Below are positions 22,472 to 32,672 of a DNA stretch of 64,000 bases, in pieces. The notes below the pieces were generated by a model, which did not search any database, had not been told where the DNA came from, and worked only from the letters and a program-made list of their open reading frames with translations. This DNA is from Chaunax sp. Z400 (Eukaryota; Chordata; Actinopteri; Lophiiformes; Chaunacidae). Location of the stretch: positions 23,776,810 through 23,840,809 of the forward strand of contig CM075187.1 in the NCBI GenBank assembly GCA_037577475.1. Reading direction: 5' to 3'. Made by a program: the position numbers and the translations under genes. The stretch's first letter is position 1. Every line of letters begins with the position of its first letter.

Positions 22472-22622
22472 TCAGGTCCGTGTTAGTTTGTCCGGGGGCA
22501 TGAATCCTGCGTCTCCCAGAGCTCGGAGGGCCACCCTGCCACTAGGGCGGATAGTGAGCCACGTGATGCTGCCGTTGTTCAAACCCATACGTAACCAGCC
22601 CTCTGGAGGAAACTGCAGCGCC
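22472..22622 (-). CDS. pgam5: pgam5 terminal exon 6
   Basis: Encodes ALQFPPEGWLRMGLNNGSIT through GDAGFMPPDKLTRT and the stop (TGA, complement at 22472-22474). It is too short to appear as a long ORF but matches the PGAM5 C-terminus closely. Confidence 0.93.
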
Positions 22623-25600
22623 CTATGAGAACAGAAGAACGATGAGCACCAGAGTATGAGGATCTGAATACTGGAGCTGCTGTGTCTTCAGATATTTAAC
22701 AAATAATTGGTGTGTGAGACTGTCCAGTAAGAACTCAACTGAGGGATGTTAACCCTTATAACAACTAACTAGATGCACTGAATGTTCCTTTTTAACCAGA
22801 CACATGGGATAAGCAGTCACCAAGGCTTTATGTAGCACCTAGAATATTTTCTTTTAGGGATTCTATTAAGAGCACAATGACAAGTGAAGCACGTCAAAAA
22901 AAAAAATCATATGATATGAATAACAGCTGCCATATAGCTTAAACACAATGGTTAGCAAAGCAAGAAAGCCACACTCTGGCCTCAGTCGAGGCCTGACCAC
23001 TGAGTCAGTCAGCCGGCGACACAAACCTGCAGACAAAATAACGGATGACATTGGCATGACACACGATGATCTCGTAGCTGTCCTCCTTCTGCTTGGGGTC
23101 AGCGCGGTGGATGTAGCGGCGGAAGGCTGCCTCAATGCGAGCTCCATCTTCGTGGTACTGCTGGAGGATGGTAGAGAGGTTGAAAGGCGCCTTTGTCACA
23201 TGAAAGGGTTCAGTTTGAACCCCTCAGTCAGTAGTAAATACATGATTGTAGGGATTGTACAGTATGAGGAGTTTTAGGCCAAAATTAGGCCAACGATATG
23301 GAAAGCATTACTTTAACAAAGGCTAAATCAGCACTGAATCCCAGAGAACTGCTGCTGCACTGCTCTCTGTTGTAAGTATCAGTGGTTACATTTACATTAA
23401 TGATGCAGTAATGTTTCAGAGTAAAGCATTACTGAACGAGATGTTTTATGAAAGTCTTTCAAGATAAACACTCGACAGCAATGTGTCTGTAGAAACAGTG
23501 TCCTTGTTACTATGGATAATCCCCAGACCTCCCTTAATGAAGGTAGCTGGGTCCATGGAGTAAACACAGAGAAGAGGATTGTGTTTCTAAAAAGGTGCAC
23601 ACTGAAACTATTTTTTCAAACGTGAAGAAAGACAAAACTACCTGCATGGCTAGATATCATTAGGATAATGGTTTCAAGTGGGTAAACCAAACCATAAGGT
23701 TACGTAGCAATGGAGTTTAAAGAAGCTGCAAGACTTCTTTAAACATTAGCATTTTGGAAATCAGCTCTTCCTGTGAGCCATTCCTGTGACAGTGCGCTGA
23801 TGTATTGGCTGAGTTTTTGCAGCTGCGAGTCTTGGCATTTGGCACCTGCACAGACGTGAGCAGCAAGAAAAGACCTGAAGGATAAGCAACAATGGGGCCT
23901 ACAGCCCACTGTAGAGATAGTGTAGACAGAGTGGGTGTAGCTTCTCTCACCACAGCACCAGGCTTCCAGTGAGTGACAGGTGGAACTGGTTCGATAGGCG
24001 CCCCCTCCCTCAGCAAATCACAGCTCAACAGCTCCACTCCTGGACCCGTAGGACATTTAGCACAAGGAAATAAAATGTTAACATGCATTTATAACATCCT
24101 GCATTTTCTGCACCAGCTTTAATTGTTGCTGTGCAGAATCTAGATTACCAAAGAGTGAAATATTTTGTACTTTTGTAGCAATGTGAGGATCACATAATAT
24201 ACTGAGCAACAGTAGAGAAGCATATTTTTATATCGTGCCATCCTGTTCATATTAAATATCAAAGGCAAATTATGGTTCACACAGCTTTATTCACCCTTTA
24301 GCCATACAGAAAAATCATTTTTGTGCAAATTAGTGGTTGTTGCCTTATTGTTTACAAGTCAAAAAATGTGGATGGTGAGACAGAGAACAACAACAACAGT
24401 CCGTAACGCGTGTGATCACCTCCAGCATTTATCACTTTTCATGGAATTGATAAGACGTTAATCTGGACTTGTAGGATGACATGCCATTCTTCCTGCAGTG
24501 CTGTGACAAGTTGTTCATATGTTGCTGGAGCAGAATCTCTCCGTCTCACCCGGTGATCCAGAACATCCCACAGATGCTCTATTGGGTTGAGATCTGGTGA
24601 ATATGCTGGCCAAGGAAGGACAGCGACATTGTTCTGGTCCAGGTAGGCTCCTCCTGACAGACATGAGCCACATGTGGTCTGGCATTGTCATGCACGAAGG
24701 TGATGCCTGATTGCAGTATCCTGGGAATGACATGTGGACCTCGGACCGTATCGGTAATGGATAGCTGTCAGTGTACCGTGGATGTGGACAAGGTCTGACC
24801 ACCATCCATTAGCAATGGCTCCCCACATCATGACAACACCACCAAAACAGACCACTTCCTGGATGTAAAGGACTGCAGGACAGCAGTCCCCATGGCAACG
24901 ATACACACGCCTACTACCATCAGCTCTGCGCAAGTTAAATCTGGACCTGTCACTACATGTGATCTGCCTCCACTGTGCAATGAGCCATAACATCTGTGCT
25001 GTACGTGTCTGCTGAGTTCCGGCCATCAGCATCATCAGCATCCCAACTACCTGGTCACGTTGGGTTTTGCAGAAGCCGTGGCATCATCAGTTGTTTCAGT
25101 AGGACATTAATTAGACCCAGGGTTTAATCGCCATGGCCAGGTGTTTTCAATCATGCAGAGAAAAATCTCACCAACACCATTGTTTACTCTGGAATGCACC
25201 AAATGCACCTGTTATTTCTATGTTAATACTAAATGATGGTTATTCATGATTTAACATGTTTTGGTTGTGGGTACTTAAAAAAGTCATTTCAGTGTAACAC
25301 ATGCTTGTTTGTTTCAGTAGATTAGGACTAGTGAAAGGAAAATATTAGGTTTTTAAAAGTATGCGTTTCTACTGTTGCTCAGTATATTAAGTCAAAAGAT
25401 CAAACCAGCAACTAACTAAAACCGTAACTACTTGATATATAAAAAATATATATATTTATGTGAGAAACCAAAACCTACTTTAGCTCAGGACTCCTTTTAA
25501 CAACCACAAATATAACTTTTTGTCCAATTTACATGATGACTGTGGATATACACTTAACATCTACAAAGCACTGGATAGTGCTGGATAGTCTTTTTCAGTA

Positions 25601-27013
25601 AAAGAAAAAATGCGGCAGAAAAAAGAACACTTTTCAAAATGCCACTTTGGCATGTAGCCACTACCTGGGAGGTGTTTGCTGATGATATTCGCTGTCTCTG
25701 TAGCCCTGGCCATGCTGGAGTGGATCAGAACATCATACTTCAGCCCCAAAGCTGCCAACCGCTTGCCTGTCAACTCGGCCTGCTCGCGACCTGAAAGAGG
25801 AGACACAACGGTCATAATAAAAAATCGCTGGACGAACGACCGGCAAGCTAACAGATTGTTCTTCAACAACTGCTGTCAGGGTGGTAACAGGACATGCAGG
25901 CTGTTACAGTATCAGGAACAGAAGAGCACACACTGAAGCTTGTTCTAGCATTAATGAGCACTTATGACTCAGTGGTTGACTAGAATTACTCTCTAGGCTG
26001 CTGCCTGGTCAACTTTTAAGGTGACATAGTGGGAAATAAGAACCTAATGGAGTGAGGATCCTCTCTTTGTCACTGTTTCCGCTCAGGTTGTACTGGGAAT
26101 GTCTGATGAGGAGAATGTTGCGTGTAGCTTTTGGTTTGTCATTGTCCTGCTCAGAGCTGGGGTCTTCATTGGCAGTTTCCCTCTTCTTCCCGTTGGACAG
26201 CAGAGATGGGTCTCTCCTGAGTTAAGAGAAGGTGATTTTAAGATTAGAATAGGCTTTTGTCTCACCTGGTTAACTTGATGGATGGAAAATTCAGCTAACC
26301 CAACTATTATTTTACAATCAGTTTTATAAGATAAGATATATTGTCGTCGTCACTTTAGCAAATACTGCGACTGCGACTGTGCAATGTTTGCATTTAATTT
26401 TCATTGAAAAAAAATCTATAATAATTAGGAAACAGCTATTTTTTCTGAGGAAAACAAGCATTTTCCCTTATGTCAAGAGAATATATAAGACTTGTAGGCC
26501 TGGGCATCTCTGGAGCACAACAATGCTTCATTTATAAGTTTGTACGTGACTTTTGACTAAATTTCAGTCAATTATTCAGGCCTACTTTAAAGAACTTTCA
26601 TACTTCTCTTTTTGAAGAATACATACGCCAAATTCAATTTTAAAAAGTTATACATATGTCAACATTTTGGCGTGACGTCTAATCCATACGAAAGTGGAAG
26701 GAGGAAAATTTAGGTAATATAATAGAGCTACATTCAGAGCTACATTCAAATAATCTGGTGACAGAACGTGTTCAGGTCCGTACTTATCCCAGTTGAAGTC
26801 CCAGGAGTGCCCAGTCGGTGCTGGTGTGTGGCTGGCAGGTGTCCACGCCGGCTGCGCAGCTTTCACGACAGAGAATCTCGACCACCGACTGGCCGCCTCT
26901 CCGTGATGCTCACCGAAGCATCCACGGGAGTCGGCAGCGGCAGCAGCTAACACTAGGACGGCGGAGCCTCCGGCGAAGCCACAAATTAGTTTTAAACTTT
27001 TCCTGAACGACAT
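22472..27013 (-). CDS. pgam5: PGAM family member 5, mitochondrial Ser/Thr protein phosphatase, complete
   Basis: Six exons on the minus strand (27013-26784, 26216-26044, 25790-25665, 24039-23951, 23160-23027, 22622-22472) total 903 bp, giving 300 residues (human 289). Residues about 9-27 form a hydrophobic N-terminal segment rich in Ala/Gly/Val, the inner-membrane anchor region. WDFNWD at 71-76 matches the family's multimerisation motif. The catalytic His is H116 in LIRHSQYN, and the second active-site His is H241 in IVCHANVIRYF. GREQAELTGKRLAALGLK and DLLREGAPIEP are also conserved. PGAM5 is a histidine-based phosphatase of mitochondria that dephosphorylates protein Ser/Thr, acts in mitophagy, fission and cell death, and binds KEAP1 in mammals. 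The human-type ESGE KEAP1 motif is not seen. Intron 3 holds a Tc1/mariner copy. The gene is convergent with ankle2 and divergent from zdhhc8. Confidence 0.94.
22623..23026 (-). other. pgam5: pgam5 intron 5
   Basis: 404 bp, GTTTGT donor to CATAG acceptor on the minus strand. Nothing else was recognised. Confidence 0.8.
23027..23160 (-). CDS. pgam5: pgam5 exon 5 (second active-site His)
   Basis: Encodes QYHEDGARIEAAFRRYIHRA and YEIIVCHANVIRYFVCR. The donor AG|GTTTGT is less usual but preserves the frame into exon 6. Confidence 0.94.
23161..23950 (-). other. pgam5: pgam5 intron 4
   Basis: 790 bp. Nothing was recognised inside. Confidence 0.8.
23951..24039 (-). CDS. pgam5: pgam5 exon 4
   Basis: 89 bp encoding VELLSCDLLREGAPIEP and VTHWKPGAV. 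The donor is GTG|GTGAGA. Confidence 0.93.
24200..25384 (-). mobile_element. Tc1/mariner-type DNA transposon, degenerate, ends intact
   Basis: 1,185 bp. Terminal inverted repeats begin TACTGAGCAACAGTAG at both ends and match at about 29 of the first 33 positions. TA dinucleotides flank it at 24198-24199 and 25385-25386, as expected for this superfamily. The minus strand carries transposase pieces: SRFNLRRADGSRRVYR, then DNARPHVAH, then SPDLNPIEHLWDVLD. The size is short for a full Tc1-like element, and the N-terminal DNA-binding part appears deleted. Confidence 0.9.
24480..25041 (-). pseudogene. Tc1-like transposase remnant
   Basis: The catalytic Asp codons are near 24950 and 24688 and the Glu codon near 24578. 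The family residues are present, but the last two are spaced 110 bp apart instead of the 105 bp of DD34E, and the reading frame changes between them. The helix-turn-helix part upstream is not recognisable. It is almost certainly inactive. Confidence 0.85.
25665..25790 (-). CDS. pgam5: pgam5 exon 3
   Basis: Encodes GREQAELTGKRLAALGLK and HSSMARATETANIISKHLP. The donor is CAG|GTAGTG, phase 1. Confidence 0.94.
26044..26216 (-). CDS. pgam5: pgam5 exon 2 (catalytic His)
   Basis: Encodes RDPSLLSNGKKRETANEDPS, then KATRNILLIRHSQYNLSG and ERILTPL. RHSQYN carries the phosphohistidine residue H116. Confidence 0.94.
26217..26783 (-). other. pgam5: pgam5 intron 1
   Basis: 567 bp, AT-rich. The donor is AA|GTACGG. 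Nothing else was recognised. Confidence 0.8.
26784..27013 (-). CDS. pgam5: pgam5 exon 1 (start, membrane anchor)
   Basis: Starts MSFRKSLKLICGFAGGSAVL, a mitochondrial-type anchor. It ends at WDFNWD plus two bases of Lys. The exon is GC- and CpG-richer than its surroundings, as promoter-proximal exons often are. Confidence 0.93.
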
Positions 27014-28204
27014 CCTGCGAGCCGCCGTAGAGACAAACTACCGGTATTGCTAACTTTAGCTAATTAGCTGATCTTAATTAGGTTTTATCTGTGGAGTAAC
27101 GCTATACCCCACAAACGTATGGCTTTATTTTTGCTAAAATGCGTTGGCCTATTAATTCCAGCCTCACAAACAGAAGCAAAACACGCTTGTTGTGGAACAA
27201 ATCCGGGCGGTGGCTCTTAGCCGGTAACTAAAAATACAGTCGACATAAGGGATAGCTAGCAGAAACCCACAAACATTACGGTGGCTCGCGCGAACCAAAA
27301 CAGTTATCATACGCATTTCGCTTACGTCCCTATATTTGCCACTTGACGGCGCTCTAATCCATAAATCCACAGACGAGAGGGCTCTAATCATAAATCCGCT
27401 AGTCCGAATGATACAGCGACATTTAACCCAGGCCTACATTTAACATGTAACTTTTCAGTGGGGCCAACTGAATGAGCTTCTGAGAAATTGGTTTACAATT
27501 AATGCTCTTTAATTCTTACCGTCTTTTCATTTTGGTGGATACTGGATGGGATGGATAAATCCATTGTCGCTAATTATATGCGTTTTTGGCGTACAATAAC
27601 TATAGCGAATATAAGAGCTCTAACATTAAACATGCAAAATACTAAATACTGTGCTGAAAGAACAGCACGTATGGACAAGGGCTATACCTGCAGTGCGGCT
27701 TTAAAAAAAAAAAAAACTAAACGACTACCATTAGTATTTTTAAACTTTGAGAGACTTTTTGATATGAAATTAATTTAAGACAGATTGTAAGAGCCGGTGA
27801 GCATTTGCGAAAAAATGCATTTTTACATTTGTTGAATTCTTTTGGTAAGAAATGAGGTCAGGATGACCAGGGCTTCAGAGGAAACGCAGGATAACCAACC
27901 AATTGTGTAATTGATCTTCTTAAGAAGACACTTGGAGGCTTTGCGGAGAGGCTCCACCTTTTCATGCGGTTCAGTGACCTCACCAGTGGGCTGGATTGTA
28001 AGGGTGGGATTTCTAGGCTTCCAGAGAGCGCGGTGTATTCCTGCCTCTCCAGACTGGGATCTATGCGGCTCAAAGACAGCGAGAGACGGACGGACTGGTT
28101 GTACCTCTAATAGCTATAGAAAGGCATATACGCTGCGCACTGGATCCCTTTTCTACATGCGACTCCAATCGGAATAAATAATTGAGGAATGTGGAAATTA
28201 CAGA
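27014..28204. promoter_or_regulatory. shared upstream region of divergent pgam5 and zdhhc8
   Basis: 1.19 kb between two divergent start codons, so it must contain both promoters or 5' UTRs. CpG dinucleotides are frequent near 26800-27350 and around 27950-28150. No TATA box or precise start site could be assigned. Confidence 0.5.
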
Positions 28205-28308
28205 ATGCCCAACAGCGCTGGAAAGAGATTTAAACCCACCAAATACATCCCAGTATCCACTGCTGCCACACTCCTTGTGGGATCGACCACTTTATTTTTC
28301 GTTTTCAC
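28205..28308 (+). CDS. zdhhc8: ZDHHC8-type palmitoyltransferase, first coding exon
   Basis: ATG at 28205 opens 34 codons plus two bases before a strong donor, AC|GTAAGT. The product begins MPNSAGKRFKPTKYIPVS and runs into a hydrophobic segment (about residues 16-35) that is the first transmembrane helix. ZDHHC8 and ZDHHC5 share this N-terminus. VGSTTLFFVF and the PVSTAA context fit ZDHHC8 slightly better, but zdhhc5 cannot be ruled out. Family role: membrane S-acyltransferases that palmitoylate cytosolic cysteines of membrane and synaptic proteins through a DHHC active site. The DHHC domain itself lies on later exons, none of which I could find in the window. Confidence 0.85.
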
Positions 28309-30260
28309 GTAAGTTTGCATCGCTTCTCGTTCTCATTCGCTGCACATACATCTGATCTCAGATGAATCAGACACGATTGAGTTTGCACCGCCAAGTTTGT
28401 ATGGTTGGATTCAGTCACATAGGAAGGTCGTTATCCCAACGGGGAATCTCTTCGCGGTTCCGAAATGGGTTTACAGAAAGCAGCCTGCCTTCCTGTGCAG
28501 CCTCAGGCACACCATTCAGCCATTATACCTGCAAGGCAAACTTCCAATAAACCAAGTGCAAGTTAAACAGCGCTCCGATCATGCAGGAGACCACAACTTA
28601 GGCCGCAGATGCTCACTTTTCATTGAGGAAATGCTGCAGGGAGTAGTTGATACATTAAATGGCCTCAGCATGGGTTGTGTTTGATTTATGTGCGCTCATT
28701 TGGGATAGTTACAGTGTAAACAACCTGTGGAGAAGCACTGTAATCATTCTAGGGTGGGGGTTCAGAATGTGGAGACCTGCAGGAGTCTCCAACCAATGTG
28801 CATGCAGTCATTTAAGGTTTTTCCTGTGGATGAAATGGGACCAGCAGGTCATTACGGCCTCAAAAATAGATATGAAATTGAATTCAAGCGAGTGTCTACG
28901 GTATGTTCTGACAAGCAAGTGACAGTGGTTCATCCACACCAGCTGCTATCAGGGTTATTACATTGTCATGAAATATCAGCCAGCATCACAATCAAGCCTA
29001 TGACCCCCACCTACTGTACTACAACTCTCATCCCAGGCTGCCTCATGCGATGAATGAGAAGTGCTGTAGGAGGAGAGAGAACAGCAGACAGAGTGACGTG
29101 TCCAGTCAGAGCCATCATGTCCACATACTGCATTCAGATACAGGTGAATGGACCGTCTGTGAAATCAACACATCCCAGACAAACCCTCAGGAGGTTTGGA
29201 AGTCTGTGGGAATAGATCATCCAGCCATTATCCTATGTAAAGTCATTTTGTCTGCCAAAGTATGTTATTGCTGAATGTGATTCCTCACCCTGCAAGGGTG
29301 GAAGGATCGACAGCATTTTAAAGACCGCGTGTTACTGATGGTATTTGGATTTGCACATTAAGCAATTTCTATCATTTGCACACATAGATTTTTACTCAAT
29401 TATTGCTTGGTGACACAGATCTACATTGGTTGCACAGGTATGATGCAGTTATTCACTTGTATTAAAAATGATTCGTCACACCAGGATCAATGTAGGAAGA
29501 CACAGAAAATGCGTTTGCCACACCATGGGGGGGTTTGCATTCTGTCTCAGGTCAATGACTGAGACTGAAGGAAACATATGGTGTTTGTGGCGTGTGTCAG
29601 TAGGTTGGATTGTAGATTTAAAATCCCAGCACTCCTTGACGTATTGTCTAGGGCTTTGTTTTTAAAAAGTCAGATGGATTGTTTGCATAAAACAGCACTC
29701 AGAATCTTTAAGAATAATATTAGTTCTTCATTTGCTGGGGTTTTCTTCCTTTCACACATGAAGGTTTGTCCCCCAGCAGATGGTTCCAGGTCGAGGATTA
29801 AGACTTCACTCTGTTGCTCATTCATTTCCCGGTAAAAAGGTCCAAAGGATTGAGTCTGGTATAATGGAAGCCCCTAGGGAGCAGTGAACTAGGCCATGCC
29901 TCCTCATTCTCAAACACACATAGAGGCCATTATGTTGAACCCAGTCTAACCATGTTTTGACTGGAGTGCAAAGCCACACATTTACCAGTGCAAGCCAAAG
30001 AGCAGCGGTATGCCTTAATCTAAAACGTCTTCACCAGGCAAACAAAAGCACAATCACCATTTCTGTCGCCTCCTTTGATTGGCAGCCACATGCAGGGGTT
30101 CAAACTACCAGCCCTTCATATACGCTCCTGTAGAGCAGAGTGCCAGGCACGCAAATCTGTTTTTATTCCTCGACCGCAGTATGTTAAAGGTCTCACTGTT
30201 GCCAGAAGGCCGCTTGGTGTCATGTGGGCTATGGAGGATGAGACGGGGGGCCAGCGCTGG

Positions 30261-30291
<31 letters not shown>

Positions 30292-31727
30292 CGTCCATGG
30301 TGTGTTAGGCTTACTGACGCCTGCCAGTTTGTGTTTCCCACAGAGCTTGAATTAGAACACATTAGAACAGAATTATTTATATCTCCACAGCATGACCACA
30401 ACTCGCCACAGAAACTACTGAGGATAAATTAAGCTTTTCGTCATGGTTGCGGCCTTTATAATATTATTCCAGCCGTATCTGGGTCTATAATGAGATTTTA
30501 TTGTATAGAAGCTTAAGCCCCTCACGATGCCTATATTTGTCCCAGCTCTGCATTGAAAAATCTTTCTTTTAGCTTTTAGTAATTCCTCAGAATGGCTTCA
30601 TCACAGGCCTTGACCATATGCCAAATGAATAACCTGCTCAGGAAGCAGAACAGCCAGGCTGGCCATTATCATTTGTTGCTAAGCCTTACAGTCCACACTT
30701 TGGAGTGCACATGGAAGATGAGTGGAATCATCCAATTGATCATCTGGACAAGACCCGTGTTCAGCAGTTTTTGCTGTGTGGAGGTGACGTATGAGCGAGG
30801 TAGTTGGTGGTGGTAGCTGGAGCCAGCATATCACCAGGCTGAGAGCGGCGCTGCACCAGAGAACAGGAACGACAGGAATCTAATCTTCAGCTTCCACATC
30901 TGTTTCCTCCTTTTCACTGTATGTCCATTGAATTGTAGTTCATTCAGATCCTACTGAAAGCATTGTTCTGCGTCTGCGCTCCACTCACAGGTTCTCGTAG
31001 AGATTTTTAAAGGTATTTCCGATTTTGGTTGAGAGTGCAGAGTGGTTGAAATATGGGAAAGAGGGATAACAGTCAGCCATGGTACACAAGTAAGACAAAT
31101 GCTTTTATATTGGACTCTTTGCATCCCTGCATAATTGAATGAGGAGCCATTTAGCAGGCGTAATTATGTAGAATCTTTGTTTTACTGTGAAATGTTTGGG
31201 AAGTGATCTTTCAATCAAAATGGTTACATAGGATAAATAAGAGTCTGATCCAAACAAAGGGGATATAGTTGAAGAATAAAGCACATTTATTAAGAAAAAT
31301 ATATAATTTGTGAACCACATGGAGCTACGCAACATCTACAGGCTTTGCAACCTCCCTCTGTGGCTCACCAACGTTAGCATGAGCCCTGTAGCCCTACCTA
31401 AGCAGCTTTAATAATTTAAAATATTTCATAAAACTGAGCGACTAAGCGATGCATATTTATGTAGTCATTTCTAGATCAGGTATTATATATATAAATATAA
31501 ATATAAGAAGCCAAAAATGCTGTTACCACAGACCTATGGATGCAGCACCACAGCTGAAAAGTCAAAGAACAAGAAAAGTAAAAACATTTTGTAGAAATGT
31601 AAAATTGAGCCTTTTTTTGTGGTAGATATTTGTTTGATTTAGAAATTTAACTCTGGGACTCCTTATAGAACCATTTCATCAAGGTGTGTAAGGATTCTGA
31701 TTCACACCTTTATAGTGGACTAACCAG
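28309..31727 (+). other. zdhhc8: zdhhc8 intron 1, first part
   Basis: No further exon was recognised. It holds a CA microsatellite at 30262-30291. The sequence is mixed and otherwise unassigned; open frames here are short and resemble nothing known. Confidence 0.5.
30262..30291 (+). repeat. CA microsatellite
   Basis: Fifteen CA units. Confidence 0.95.
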
Positions 31728-32672
31728 CAGGGTTGCTGTGAATTTTCATAATGCCGTATATCACGATACTTTGTGGCGTATTGTGATACTTATTGCAATA
31801 TACTGAAAAATTTCTGTTTGGGCATTACATGCACAGAAAATGGAGGAAATACATCATATATTTACTATTTAGATTATCAAAACAGATTATCAAAAACAAC
31901 AACAATGCTATTTTTTTCTTTTTTACTTTTCAGTTTAATGAAAAATACTAAAAGATATTGAATATAAAGATAAATTGTTATTGAATTTATTAACTTACAA
32001 GTCACTTTCTTCTAACCATGTAAGTTGTAAATCAGCTTAATAGTAGCTTTCAACACAGTATAACAGCAGAAACAACACATTTCTTATTTTCATAAGGAAC
32101 ACTCAGTAATACTCTGGTTATTTTTTTTATTAGTTAATAATGAGTATGGGGTTGCATTGTATATCAATTCTGTGTGGACTGTACATAGATATATGTTGTT
32201 TTTGGTTCTTGTGCATTTATTAAATATCTCCAAAGACTTAGTTCTTTTTTAACCTGACTACTTTGCACACAGTTGGTCTAAATAGAGCAGAATTTACTGT
32301 TTCTGATCTCTTCCTCAGATACTACAGAACACAAGTAAACACAGTTATCTACAAGTAAATGACTGGTAACTTTAACTTTTCACTTCTGTCCTGCAACTTT
32401 TGCAAACTGCCATGTTTTTTTTCTTAATCAACGTTACCGTCCTTAGTGAACCTCTTCAAACTCAAAATATTGGCACACATTTGATTTTCTCCATGCATTT
32501 GACACTATGGTAAAAAGTCTTGCTTCACCACGTTGATGCAGGAATGCATGATTTCTGGGGCAAAGACAGCCGTTACAGAATGTAGCGGTTTTTGTGAAAC
32601 GCAGCAGAATACATATTGACAGGTACATCGTATCTGTATAACATGGTATTCTTGCTTTATCACGCACCCCTA
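31728..32672 (+). mobile_element. hAT-like non-autonomous element, old
   Basis: The left end is CAGGGTTGC and the right end is GCACCCCTA (inverted: TAGGGGTGC), both followed inward by GTATA/ATCACGATAC-like sequence known from fish elements. The 8 bp flanks CTAACCAG (31720-31727) and CTGATCAG (32673-32680) agree at 6 of 8 positions, as for an aged hAT target duplication. It is AT-rich inside, 945 bp, with no transposase. Confidence 0.6.

Larger units (their letters stand above)
24040..25664 (-). other. pgam5: pgam5 intron 3
   Basis: 1.6 kb. Three quarters of it is the Tc1/mariner copy at 24200-25384. The flanks are AT-rich. Confidence 0.85.

Noticed and set aside
22948..23277. Plus-strand frame of 109 codons
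   Set aside because: It overlaps pgam5 exon 5 on the other strand; the minus-strand reading matches PGAM5.
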